Of a stretch of DNA of 64,000 nucleotides, positions 46,457-58,402 are shown piece after piece. Source of the stretch: Brachypodium distachyon (lineage: Eukaryota > Streptophyta > Magnoliopsida > Poales > Poaceae). The stretch lies in contig NC_016134.3 in the NCBI RefSeq assembly GCF_000005505.3, positions 25,309,584-25,373,583 on the forward strand, written 5' to 3'. Position 1 is the first letter of the stretch; each line of letters opens with the position of its first letter. The translations under genes and the position numbers were made by a program. The notes beneath the pieces are model-generated. The model did not search any database. It worked only from the letters and a program-made list of their open reading frames with translations, and had not been told where the DNA came from.

Positions 46457-47473
46457 TCTACCCAAATAATAAAGGGAGGAACGCTTCCTTCGTCGTCGTC
46501 CGTCCGTAAACTTTGCAATTTGCCCCTTCAAGTTTTGATAATTCAACCCGCGGTCCAAATTATATGGGCTATTCTGCATATATGCGTCTCCTTCCCCGGA
46601 TCTCTCCCTGACCCCAATACCGATCTGTCTCTACTACTCTTCCTCCCGACCTCTTGTGACCGCCGTCCCCCTCCATCTCCTCTTGCCTTCCCTCTGCCCG
46701 CCACCGGCACTTATCCCCCCTACTTCGGTGCTGCTCTGCTCTGTTGCGCATGCGACGGAATGTCCCGCCACCGACGTGTCTCCCGTCTGCTCCGCTGGCG
46801 CCGCTCCCTCTTGCCGTCGGCGTTGCTCTTGTCTACCGTGCGGGCGCCGCTCCCTCCTGCCGTCGATGCTGCTCTTCTCTGCCGCCCGGGCGCCGCTCCC
46901 TCCCCCCGTCAGCGCTGCTCCCTCCCGCACGAGGCGACCAACAGAGGAGCTGGGTGAGGGGGCGGTGGCTGTAGACCCGCAAGAGGCATTTCCTTGGTGC
47001 ACCCCATCATCGAGCAGCTGGTCCTGCACCGACCGCACGTGCCTCCTCCACTTCCCTTCTCTGTCGTTCTCCGTCTCTCCCTGTCTCTGTCTCTATCTTT
47101 CTCTGTTCTATTCGTTACTGACCCCTCCCCCTTCTCTTCTCTTTTGTTTATGTTGGTAATAACGGTGACTTATGTTGTTGGTCATATACGCATATCAATG
47201 TTGTATTAAATCTTGGAGAATTTTATCCATTATCATTATATTGAGGAGGTAATCTCATTTTGGCACACAAATGTTACCACAATCCAGCTCATCCAGGTTA
47301 ATTAGAAGCCAAACAACAATCAAATAGCAACCTGGCTCATCCATGTTAGACAACCAAACACAGAAAAGAAATATCTTTATACACACCATCAATGGATATC
47401 TCTATCCACTTTTACTTCACGGCAAACCAAACGCACTCTAAGTGACCGTGGCAACGCACGGGCACTGTACTAG
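46457..47473 (+). mobile_element. Non-autonomous Helitron
   Basis: Begins TCTACCCAAATAATAAAG after an A and ends GGGCACTGTACTAG before a T, so it lies between A and T as Helitrons do. A small hairpin (CCGTG 47446-47450 with CACGG 47457-47461) sits 8 bp before CTAG. The start and end sequences resemble abundant grass Helitron families as I recall them. It has no RepHel gene. The inside is a Pro/Leu-rich GC block with a roughly 62-bp minisatellite (GCGCCGCTCCCTC...) at 46798-46925. Confidence 0.7.
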
Positions 47474-48720
47474 TACGTCCTAATAACAAATTGAGGAAAA
47501 AATAAGTATCCGAGAAAATATTGAAAACCTAAGGGCTATGACATGGTGGTGTGGAAAGACGTGTTGACAAACTCAATAACATGAAAAAAATATTGACATA
47601 AAAAATATCAGAAATTTGGGAAAAGATCAGGGAAAATAAGAAACTCTAGAAAATCATAACTTCTGATTATTTTGTGTTGGTCCATATAACACAAATACAA
47701 TATTAATTTTAGGTAGCACAGAAATTTCTTCATTATGGAGAACTCAAAGGGGAATCATCTTGACCATTCAGTGAGTGGTGGTGGTGATAATCATGCAATT
47801 TTTGTCTTGTATTGATCAGTTAAACTCAATTTAATTATGATGACGACACGACTCATATTCTAAAATAGTTCTCAGATTCGCCATCACGAGTTTGGTCATC
47901 AGATCGAGAGATTCAAGGCGCAGATAGCAAGCATATGCGTGTAGAGAACAGAGCAAAACAAGGACAAGCACAAGCACAAGCACAAGCTATATATCCCAAT
48001 CAAGCTTGCAGTTAGACAAAGTAACAAGCCAATGTAACGGAACTTCACATTGACGTGAACTGGTAGTGGGTTTGGTCTTGAGAATATTCCGAGGTATGAT
48101 CATGTCTTAAGACCATGCTAAACTTGCTTTTCAAGTGCTTGCTTCTGTTTGTTTTGGACATTATTATTGGGCACATTGATTTCTTTCCTTTTCGCAATGA
48201 GAAGATCCAAGTCCAGTTTAGTTAATTTCCTGCCCTGCCTATATGATATACAACTTAAGCTAGCATGCTTCCCTAAAAGAAAATAGCTTAAGCTAGCATG
48301 CGTCATATAGCAGGCAAGAATCTTTTTTGTCATCAACATCTTTGGATCGTTTTAGTGGCTTTCTAGCTTAGTAATGAGTTCAAGTTATCTATGATGTTGT
48401 CATAAAAGGTAATAAAGAGTTTCACCCATTAGTTTGAACATAAGTAAAAATATCTAAATTATACTATTCTTTGTGTAAAAAGATGGATGCTTATCAATGT
48501 TTACTGTGAAATCATAGGTTATGTGTAACATTGGGAAGAGTTTTAGGTGAAACATTGATGTGGATACTTTGGATAATATGAATACTTATGTAATGACATG
48601 TATCTTGCTTGGACTTAGTGCTTTGCTATTGGTATGCTGATCCATTGGCTTCTTAAGTGAAAACATGGCGTGAGTTGTGTTGAAACTTACCTTGAGTTTC
48701 TTATTTATGTGCTCGCTTTC
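47474..48720. other. Intergenic, nothing recognised
   Basis: AT-rich; a few short direct repeats (CACAAG at 47966-47985; GCTTAAGCTAGCATGC at 48253 and 48287). Confidence 0.45.
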
Positions 48721-48722
48721 AG

Positions 48723-49470
48723 GTGTTGCCGGAGCTGTAGGAATATGGTCGATGACAGGATCGATGGACGAAGCTTGGGAGAAGCTGAGATTAAGGTCAA
48801 GAGATCAAGGTCATGCGGGATGTTCGTGCAAAGGAATAACGGAAATGAAGGCTACGATGATCCGGGAGGGCACCGCTTTGTTGTACATTATTTATATCGG
48901 AGATGCACGATATTGGAGATACTATTCGACACGTGATGGTCGAGTTTTGAAAACACCACAAGGATAGTTGATGGCATGGAGTGGCATCAACATGAAGAAA
49001 CCTAGGTCCAGTCGTTGAGAGCTGTTTAAAGACTGAACAAAAGAGACGGCCAATGGCATCCGATGGAAAAGTGGTCCTCATGAAAGTTGTGCGCGTCGTC
49101 GAGACGAACATATTTTCTTTGGAGTCATCTCAATCTGAGGTCGTATGCGGCTCCACGGTTAGAACAACGACCGGGACAGAGATGTTTGTGTTGGATTCGG
49201 ACTCTGTTTAGGGTCGCGAATTTTCTCATATAAATAGATGAAGTCCGGGCTAGGTTTTAGACTTGGACATGAAGGAACTCAGAGCTTTGCATCTAAATTA
49301 ATTCTTGGAGAGTTCCTGGATACATGGTTGCATCTTCTGTAATTGATCGACATCATTGCAATAAAGAGATTCATTGACGGTGTCATTTCTGTTCTTCTCG
49401 GATCTTCGTGCAATGTTCATCCTAGATCTTTCTAACACTGCTGCAGATTTCTCACAAGATCATAACACGT
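48723..49470 (+). mobile_element. Possible solo LTR
   Basis: Starts TGTTGCCGG and ends near CATAACA. It contains a TATAAATAG box (about 49228) and an AATAAAGAG signal (about 49359) in the order seen in LTRs. No flanking duplication or internal element was found. Confidence 0.25.
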
Positions 49471-50570
49471 TGATGCAGGTTTCTCACGAGATCAAGGGAA
49501 GACCGTGTTGCGATTAATTCATCTGTTATTCCTCGAAATTGATTCTAAATTAATTCTCGTAACTTTCTTTCATCTGTTACTGTTTTGATCATATCTTTTG
49601 ATTCATATGTCTGATTGAGCTAATTCTTGTTGAGTTGGTTAGACAATTTCCATACCTTTCTTTTGCATACTCATACGTAATTTTTGGTTCAGCCGATCTA
49701 AAGTTATATTGGATTTACTATCAACAGATTCGGGTTTTAGGGTTTGAACTTTTGGAAAAAAGTTTTAATTTGCTTCCGCGCATTCGCCCCCCCCCCTCCT
49801 CTGACTGCCTATCTCGATCTCACCAAACAAGAATTGAACTAATTGCAGGCCAGTACAAATTGTTGCGACTTCTATATCACAAATATGTTTACAAACTGAT
49901 TGAATGGGGTTGATAAAAGGCCGAAGACTCACATATGTACGGGGATTTCTGCTTTGTGTCGTGCTATTTGAAATCGTATAAATGATTTTTTTTTAATAGA
50001 ACGAGTTGCAGGTTATTTACAAAGCCACCTGCTGAATCCATTTGGGGTCAATTCTTCTCTCCGTGGGTCAGCTTGAGCATATAATTTGTAGATGTAACAT
50101 TCTGGAGACGAACACGTGGGATATCTTCAACCGGGTTGTACGACGGTCCATTAATAGAATTGGCCATATAACATGTTATGCTTTTATCTTTTTGCAGGTT
50201 GATTTTTGCAGCTAATCTTTGTGACATGTGAATTGTAATACCTTCACTACAGCTTGGTAATAAAAGTAGTTGTGTTTATCGCTCGGTGCAGATGCTGGAC
50301 ATTCCTCTTATCGGGAAAAAAATATCATGTTGAGTTAAAAAAATCTTAGCCTTTTAATACTAATTGCAGGCCAGTACAGAAAACAGAAAAGAAAACTAGG
50401 ACCGAGTTCCAGGTGAGCACAATTTAAATATATTTTTTAGTCCGCTCGGAAGTTTGCTTTTTCAAAAGAAATCACATAATTAGTCAAATACTCTCTCCGA
50501 TCCATAATATAAGTGTCTGGGAGTACTTATTTAGCATTTAAATACCCATAGTCTGGGACCGGAATATTAG
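49471..50570. other. Intergenic with MITE scrap
   Basis: A single-ended MITE-like segment (CTCTCTCCGATCCATAATATAAG) lies at 50492-50524; otherwise nothing recognised. Confidence 0.4.
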
Positions 50571-51047
50571 TGACGAGGGGCTGCCTCGGCAATACTTTGA
50601 CTCGAGGGTTTTCGACTGAGGGAGAGCACGGGGTACACCAGCGATCTCGTCGACTAACAAAGGCTAGGGGAGTCGCAAGGTTTACCTAGGTTCGGAGCCC
50701 TCGGAAGGTAATACCCCTACGTCCTGCTTTTGGTGTATTGTATTGATTGAGATTACAGAGAAGCTATGAAGGTATGGTGCGTAGATGAATCTGGCGTATG
50801 TGTAGAGGTTAGACATTCCCGATTCCCCCTCCTAGCCTTATATACTGGCGGCTAGGTCTCGGGCGTGATAATCGGGAAGGTTACAATCAGATCAGTTCGT
50901 TCCGGTATGAAAAGATTATGTTTCTTGGCTTGAGCCGCACTTTGAGGGACTCAACCTGCATATACTTGATGGGCCTTCGAGTGGACCCCCTGTTGGGCTG
51001 TATCGGGTATATGAAGGTTGAGGACTCGAAGGGTCATTCCCTCGTCA
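50571..51047 (-). repeat. E1 3' LTR
   Basis: Seven-base inverted ends TGACGAG/CTCGTCA; TATA box near 50835-50843 on the minus strand. Confidence 0.7.
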
Positions 51048-52184
51048 GTTAGCCCCCGAGTCCCTGTTCGAGGCGTAGGCTCGGATAGGGACTCAAGAGT
51101 TTTTATTCCGATTACTCGACTGTATATCAAGATGTAAATAATCTTCTTGCTTTCAATGACCGTCGATCGATTGACTCGAATGTTCGTCAGGCCCAAACTT
51201 CGGGAATTCTTAACCTGTAACTCGAAAAACCACAGGGTACTTCTGCGAATTGTACTGATGCTGTGTGGGATGGTTGCATAACATGCCTGGAATACTCGAT
51301 CGGTCGAGTCCAGTTAATTGCACCGAGGCAAAAACTTTGTTCGCAAACATCAGCACTTGAGTCCCCAGGCTCGAGCCTGGATAACTGGCGGTGTTCGAGT
51401 CAAACCTGCCGGGGGCTTTACAGACTCGAAATCCAATACTGTGGGGTGATCAACCAACGCGTCCGTTGGGATCTTTTCTTCATGCAAGCGCCTGAAGGTG
51501 CTAATTTCCAGGCCCGATGAAAAACTATCGGGTCTTACCTCCATGCTATGGACGTGGCTTCGGGTGTGTTTCGCAGTCTGTGCGACCCGGGTAATACTAT
51601 CGAGTGCCCGTATGTCGGTTACACTTCGAGTTCCTGTGCCGTCTGGTGGCAAACCTGAGCTTTCCAGAGTTTGATATGACGTCTTTGTTGACGCTCTGAT
51701 TAAAGAAATGGTCTATGCAGTCGATGGGACGTACCTTATGCTTTATTCATGGACTGAATTGAGTATTGTTGAAGTGGCCAGTTTGATTTGACCACACGAC
51801 GTGCGCGAGAATTTAGGCGCAATGATAGCTATCATGAGTTCCTGAACCGGTGGAAGGGGAAACGGCTCATTTCTGCTGGGACCACGCGTCATACACTGAT
51901 GTGAAACGCGTGGCATCTTCTGAATCGTGCAAAGGTGATTCCGCCCTTTCCTGTTGCAACATCAATCTTCTTCTTCCTACCTCATTTCGCCCCCTTGTCT
52001 TCTGCATTCAATCCCGGCTTCCTTCTGCACTCAGCTCCTTTGCTCTAGCCCAACCTCCTCTCCATCGTTCTCACTCCACCCCTCGTTCCTTACTGCCATT
52101 GCGCGTTTGCTTCCATGGGCAGGAAGAAAACCTCCGCTGCGGACGGCAGGAAGACATCTCGCGATACGCCCCCCCCCCCCCGCC

Positions 52185-55172
52185 ATGGACAAGAAATCCA
52201 AGAAAACTGCTGACGCCGCGCCTGCGGCGACAAGAGGACTGGGGAATGGAAACACTCTAGGATCTTGGCGCGCCACTTATCGGTGATGCGGAAGCACGGG
52301 CTGATTCCAGGAGAGGACTCCGGCAAAGTTTGCGTCCCGGGCAATGAGGTAACTCCCCGTCCTAGGCCTGGGGAGCGAGTTATATTCTATGATTTTGTTA
52401 TTTGTGGCCTCTCTCTCCCAGTCCACTTCTTCTTCCATGCGGTGCTGCTGACGTACAGGCTTCAGATGCATGATCTGACGCCTAATAGCTATCAGCACAT
52501 TGCGTGTTTCATCACGCTCTGTGAGTGCTATTTGGGCGTGAAACCCCACTGGGGTCTGTGGAAGAAGATGTTCATCATTAAGCGGCAGGGTAAAGGCGAC
52601 TGGATCTATAAGACCGGCGGCACCAACATCCAGGTTCGTGGAGATGTTCAGTATTTCTCCCTTCATTAGATCGAGTCGGTACGGGACAAACCAGTCGACG
52701 GCAAGGATTTCAGCCTGCCCGAGTTCTCCGCTACTGCTCAGGTGAGGAAACTGAAGTCTTGTAATCATGAGTTGACAGCCGAGGAAGATGCAGAGGCTAC
52801 TGTTCTATTAAAACAGGTAGTCGAGCTTCAGCAGACTCCTGAGAAAGAAGTGAGTGGTCTGCAGCTTATCGCTCTTTTTATGAAGAGGCGGATTCAGCCG
52901 ATCCAAGCTCGAATTCACTCTATGTGGGAGTACTCGGGGCCGACAGATTCCACTCGAGTCTGTGCGCAAGAGCTGTCGGATGAGGATCTTCTGACCCGAG
53001 TCAGGGTGGTTACTCGAAAGGAGATCACCTTGGAAGATCTGGAGTCGCCTCTTCCACCCTACGGACCCGATCGATCGCGCGAAGAGGTGTTTTTTACTTG
53101 CTCACTCGCCACTTATTACTTTGCAATTTCCATGTTAGTCTTCATCGAAAGGTGTTGCTGCAGAGCCATCAAGAGCTTATGAGCCAGCCTCCACTGGACG
53201 AAGGAGTGCCAGTCGACGATGATGAATTGGTTGACTGTTCAAACTCTGACGCCCTTTACGAGGACGACGTGGATGAGGACGAAGACGACCATCAATCCCG
53301 CAAGCATGGTCGGTCGAGTGAAGCGGAGCAGTCGACTGAAGATTCTTATCAGCACGAGGTGCACGAAGAGTTGATTCCTTCAAGTGCCACGGCCGCTTCC
53401 GATGAGCCAAAGCTCCAGTCGCCATCTCCGTCGGCTCCCCTAATCAAGAAAGCTAGAGTCGCTGCCAAGCCGAAAGGACGTCTTCGCATCTTTGACGTTT
53501 CATCGAGTAGCTCCTCCAGGTATGCTTTGTTGAAAAACCCATCTCTTTTGTTTTGTTGCTGACTTTTGTCTTCTGGGCTGACGTGTAATCGAAATCGGCA
53601 GTGATGGTAATGCCACGGCCAAGAACTCTCGTGCCGTTTCTCCAGCTCGGAGCCCTCCAAAGCCAATTGCATCTCTGGCTCGGTGTGAGGTGCAGGATTC
53701 TCCATTAGCAAGGAATTCGCCAACAGGGCTTCCCGAGACTCCGCCAGCTCCAACGATCGCGCAGCCGTCGACTTCTACGTCTCAGCTGCGCATTGGGTCA
53801 CTGGCACTTGAAAACCATGCAAGTATTCTCCCGATGGGAGTGTTGAGTGAAAATTTTCCGCTAAGGGTTGTTCACTCATGCTTCTGTCTTATTGCAGCCT
53901 TTCATTGAAAAGCTGGTGGATCTTGGCGACCGCTATCTGATTTTAGAAGAGGAGAACCGACAACTATGCCAGGAGCTGGACCAGGCGAAAGAAGCCGCTG
54001 TGCACGCCAATGGTATCGATCTATGTTCCTTAGCCGGATTTAACCTTCTCCATACTGTTGCATGGACTGTTGCTTGTTAACCATCTCTGCACTTGTAGGT
54101 TTGACCGAACAAGCCAACCGACTACGCGAGGTGGCGGTTGGCAATAGTCAGGAGTGGCGGTCGAAGTATTAGCAACTAGTCGCCGATTCCGCCAAGGAGT
54201 TGGCGGCTGCTCGTGCCGAGGTGGACGCATCTGTCAAGCAGTCCAAGTTGGAGGCGCGGGAGAGTCTTGCACTCGAGAGGAAAGAAATTGCCTCTCGAGA
54301 TGACAAATTGAAGTCGCAACTTTCAGCTGCTGTCGACACACTCACCGGTGAGTTTGACCTTCTCTCTTAAGAAATTTTCTTTCCCCTGCGATTGCTTCGA
54401 CTGATGTGTTTTTTGCACAGACTCCCTTGGGTCCTTGGCTACCCTTCGGGGGCAAACATCAAGTGACTGAGCTGAGCGGTGTGGTGGGCTCCGTCAGGGA
54501 GCTTTGCGATCACGCGGGTGACATGCTCGTGAAGGTGACTTCTTCCCTGAGGTCTCTATTCGCGAGTATGTATCCAGATGCTGAGGCATCGGATTCACTC
54601 AACAGCTTGTTGAGTTTATTCGATGGAGAAGACCCAGTCGAAGATTTTACTCAAGTGCAGACGCAGGCTGTTGCTGAAGCTGCTTTTATTCTCTCGCTCG
54701 CACATGGACTCGATGAAGCGACGCTGCAGAAAGTTGTTGATGGTGCCTCGACGACTCCGGACGGGCAGCTTGTCGACTTGAAGCGCTACGCCAAGTGGGG
54801 ATGGAAGCTGGCGAAGAAATTTACTGCCGTCATCGAGCAACTGAACGCAGCAACTGCTCACACTGCGCAAGAAGCTACGGATGAGGTTGGGGCTCATCCT
54901 TCGCCGTGATATTTGTATTTGCCCTTGCCTTGCTGTAACGGTTCGTAGTATTGACTCCATCATGACTTCTTTTGGGATGAAACTAGTACCATGGTGCCTT
55001 GTTACACTGAATTTCGTTCTCTTGATGTCATATGTGTGTCTCTTGGTCATCTTTAAAGATAAATTTGCTTCTCTGTCTTGTCTGGTACTGTAGAGCGATG
55101 ATGACGAAAATCGCGAAACGCTGCTTGCCGAGGTTGTTCCCGTGCGACCGCAACCGGTACTTGCTATCGCGG
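52185..55172 (+). pseudogene. Antisense ORF of E1, PF04195-type (putative gypsy type transposon)
   Basis: An intron-containing ORF running opposite to E1. The first long exon encodes MRKHGLIPGED, RVIFYDFVICGLSLPVHFFFHAVL and HIACFITLCECYLGV, the N-terminal domain of the plant PF04195 family. An in-frame TAG (52667-52669) follows YFSLH, after which the same frame continues to about 53084. Introns with GT...AG ends appear at 53085-53150, 53520-53600, about 53820-53898, 54013-54098, 54350-54420 and 54910-55093. Middle exons are acidic (EDDVDEDEDDHQS); later exons are coiled-coil (QLCQELDQAKEAA). Another TAG lies near 54169 and a probable frameshift near 52225. Function is unknown; with these breaks this copy is unlikely to make a full protein. 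Confidence 0.6.
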
Positions 55173-56098
55173 TGTCGTCGCACGGGGCTCTGACACCGGG
55201 GATGCGCGGGCACCCCCTTTTTAGGTTTGGCAGTGGGCTACGGGGATCGCTCCGGCGATCGCCGGCGGGGCCAATGCGAAGCGTAAGAACGCATCAAGAA
55301 CGCTATCAAGGACACATGGACACACTTTTTACCCAGGTTCGGGCCAACTTGCGGTGTAAAACCCTACGTCCTGTTTGTCTGAGCTTGTATTACTGCGAAA
55401 TTGACTGTTTACAGGTTGCCGGGGGAAGCCCCCGGGTGGTCTCTTTATTGGCTAAGTGTTCTTTTCTACTCTGGGCTACTGCCAGTGTTGTACTATGAGT
55501 TGGCTCAGCAATCGAACCAACGAACGAAAAAACTGACTGGAAAGCGAACCCTTTGACCGTTGGCGGGGGTCCTCCTTTAATAACCAAGGAGATACCACAG
55601 GTGCCACGGTGCATGGTTTACAAGTGGCGAGCAGAGAGCTTGGGCAGCTTCTCCTCGGCGCGCAGGCATGCATGCATGAGCGCCAACCCCGCGGCTAGGG
55701 GTTTAGGGCCTAAAAAATAGGACTGGACAGCCACTGTTCGCCTGACTAGATGGGTAACGCCCCTCTTGTCGGCTCATTAAATGCGCCGTGCGCCTCACTC
55801 CTTGCCCTGGCGAAACTGCACACTGGGTGCCTGTCGCGCGCCCACGTGGTGTCGCTGCTCTGCTCGCTCGGCCCCGCCCTCACGGCGGGAACCTGCGCCC
55901 GGGAACACCTCCTCCCAGCAAGTGCCTTCCCGGGACGTGCCCAGGCTGTAATATTCCCCGAAGCCTCGCTAGCCCGGAAGGCTGGTAGCTTGCCGGGCAG
56001 CCTATACGTTGCCGCCCGGGGTGGGATCCTCCCGGGAACCCAGCGATGCGACCCACGCGTCGTGCAACGGTGGTACCCCGTGTGCCACTGGTGCGACA
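55173..56098 (-). repeat. E2 3' LTR
   Basis: Inverted ends TGTCG/CGACA; GC-rich; shares the leader block with the LTRs at 1362 and 50571. Confidence 0.65.
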
Positions 56099-56463
56099 GT
56101 AGCCCCCGGGCGTGGGCCCGCAACACCTGTTCCCGGACGAACTTTTTCCCCGGTCGGTTGCCGGGCTACGCCCCAACCGACGCGTGGGTCCAGACTCGCC
56201 TCGAGCCCGCGTCTCTTCACCGTCCCAAGTACCCCGCTGTCACGGACGGAGTAGTGGTGCGTGATTTCCGCCGTAACCTCCCCCTTAAACAGGGAAGTTA
56301 AGGCCACTCTTCGCATTATCCTCTTGATTAGCAATTATCCCAGCGCGCCCGTAGGGTGCGGAACCGGCCGTTACCAAACGGCGGGGTGTTATAAAGCTTT
56401 TATTGTTGTAGTGAGGGGAAAACACTTTGCTCCCCAGCCTCCATCTTCCATCTTCTTCGCATC

Positions 56464-58402
56464 TTGCGCCCAAAAGCTCTGCTAGCCCCCGCCCCTGCTC
56501 CCCATGGCGCCCCCCACCACAAGGAAGGGAAGGCCCTGAAGAGACTGGCGGCCAGCAAGAGCAAGGCGGCCGCCAAGGCCGCCGCCGACAAAGACCAGAA
56601 GAAGCAGGCGATGAGGGCCACGCTCGCCTTCTACCGGCCCGGTTACAACGGCGAGGCGTTGGCCAAGATTCGGCACGCCGTCGCCTCCGGGTTCAACGAG
56701 CACGGGGAGACCCTGATCTTCCCCGCGGGCGCCAACCACCAGGAAAACGACTTCCGGGTGTTCGGGCGCTTCATCCTCACCGGGTTGGTGCCGCCGTTCT
56801 CCCTGTTCCTCCATGCGCTTATGGAGTCGTACCAGCTACGGGTGGCGCAGCTCCACCCCATGTCTCTCTACCTCCTCGCCACCTTCCAGTTCCTCTGCGA
56901 AGCATTCGTCGGGGTAATACCGTCGGTGGCACTGTTCCGGCATTACTTCTACCCCTGGATCGATAACGCGAATGCGATGTCGTCGGGGGTGGTGTTCCGC
57001 GCCCGCGACCGGATGAAGTCCGAGTTCATTGTCCGGTCGGAGAAGAAGATCGAGAAGGAGTGGCGGGGCGACTGGTGCTAGGTCCGGGTAGAAGACCCTG
57101 AGGAGTTCATCCTTTCGCCCACCGAGCTGCCGCAACCCCATAGCAGCTTGCGGTCCCGGTACCACCGCGACGCCGATCTCCTCCCCATCGTGGAGAAGAT
57201 CAAGGCTTTGCGGCTGGCAGGGCTCACCGATGTTGACATGGCGCGCACCTTCATCACCTGGCGCGTTGCGCCGCTCCAACTGCACTCCCGGCCCGCGTGG
57301 ATGTACACGGGGCCCGAGGACAGGACACGCCTCCATCGCGAGGGCGTGGACCGGGAATCCCTCCAGGTGTGGGTGAAAGGGATCTCCGGCGAGGACCTTC
57401 CCGCTACTGGGTTCCTGCCGGGGGTTATCTCCCTCCATGCCGGCGTTCAGGGGCTGAACGACATCGTCGCCTCCTTCCTACCCTGCAACGAGTGGGGGTT
57501 GATGGACGATTCCCCCACTCGGACCCCGCGCGCTCCCCCGCCGGCACCTCGCGGGAAGCAGGTGCTTGAGGAGAGCGGGGGTGAGTCGGAGGTAAGCTGG
57601 CCGTCCCTTCGATCTTCGGACGACGAGGCAGGCCAGCCTGCTGCGTCCCAGGTAGCCGTCCCTGCGGACGATGACGAGGAGGACAGCGACGACGCGTCCC
57701 TGATCGTGCGAGGATCAAGGGGTCTTCCGGGGCTTCGCGCTTCGGCGCAACCCCCTGAAGGCCGATTCGTCGGCAAGCGCCAGCAAGAGGGGGAGAGACG
57801 ACTCCACGCCTGCTGCACTGAGCAAGAAGGCACGCGCGGACGCCGGCCGCGCTCCTGGCCCGGTCGGCACAGGGGCCCGCAGCGCCGCCATCGCACTTGC
57901 CGGCGACCTAGCCCCAACGAAGGCAGCTCCGGCAAAAGGTACAGCTCCTTCCTGCCTCCTTTCTTGCATTTTCGATTGTCCATTAATCACGTAACCGTAC
58001 CTTCTCTTCGTAGGCGACGCTTCGCCCGCAGCAAACCTCCCGGAGACCCTCACCGGGACGGAGGAGGGGGGGATGCTCCCCCCGCAAGCCCAGTGGCCCC
58101 GCAAGGTAACCGTCCTGAGCCCCCGCGTCTGTCTCCAGGCAATTCGTTTAGCTTCATGCTTCTCAACCTTCTCGCTGTTGCAGGCCCAAGCGTGCCCTCA
58201 CCGGAAGCGGGCGCTACGGTGGTTGACCTCGACCACGACTTCGAGGTTACGGGGACGGCGGAGGGGCCGGAGGCAGCCCCCATGCTAAGCCCGGCTGCGC
58301 CGGCCGCAGCCGCAGTGGTGGCCACCGCCGTCACCGGGACGTCGTCCGGCGGCACGCCCGCGGCTGTAGACGCTGTCGGCGTGGATTCGGTCGCCACCCC
58401 GC
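56464..58402 (+). pseudogene. Antisense ORF of E2, PF04195-type
   Basis: GC-rich frame opposite to E2, opening with a Lys/Ala-rich stretch (KRLAASKSKAAAKAAADK) and then the PF04195 core: ETLIFPAGANHQENDFRVFG, GLVPPFSLFLHALMESYQL, LATFQFLCEAFVGV. TAG at 57079-57081 follows GDWC, and the same frame continues (VRVEDPEEFILSP ... RSRYHRDADLLPIVEKI ... WMYTGPEDRTRL). Introns at 57937-58013 and 58108-58179 carry good GT...AG ends. The tail is Ala/Pro-rich. The ORF is cut by the copia LTR at 58403. One stop and the truncation make it a pseudogene here. Confidence 0.6.

Larger units (their letters stand above)
50571..55172 (-). mobile_element. Ty3/gypsy element E1 (Tat-like), 3' portion
   Basis: A 477-bp LTR (50571-51047) with ends TGACGAGGG...CCCTCGTCA. 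On the minus strand it has a TATATAAGG box followed by the CAGGACGTAGGG...CCTAGGTAAA block. Directly beside it, bases 51048-51060 read on the minus strand CTCGGGGGCTAAC, a purine-rich tract where the polypurine tract of a minus-strand element should be. So this is the 3' LTR of an element on the minus strand. Its interior is interrupted at 55173 by E2; gag and pol lie beyond the window or are lost. Confidence 0.65.
55173..58402 (-). mobile_element. Ty3/gypsy element E2 (Tat-like), nested in E1
   Basis: A 926-bp LTR (55173-56098) with ends TGTCGTCGCAC...GGTGCGACA and minus-strand order TATA-like TTATTAAAGGAGGACC then CAGGACGTAGGG...CCTGGGTAAA. Bases 56099-56112 read on the minus strand CGCCCGGGGGCTAC, the same CGGGGGCTA tract as in E1. 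The element is inserted in the last visible exon of the E1 antisense ORF and is itself cut by the copia element at 58403. Confidence 0.65.

Noticed and set aside
55750..56334. Several 80-180-codon frames on both strands
   Set aside because: They lie wholly or mostly within the GC-rich E2 LTR and show no motif.
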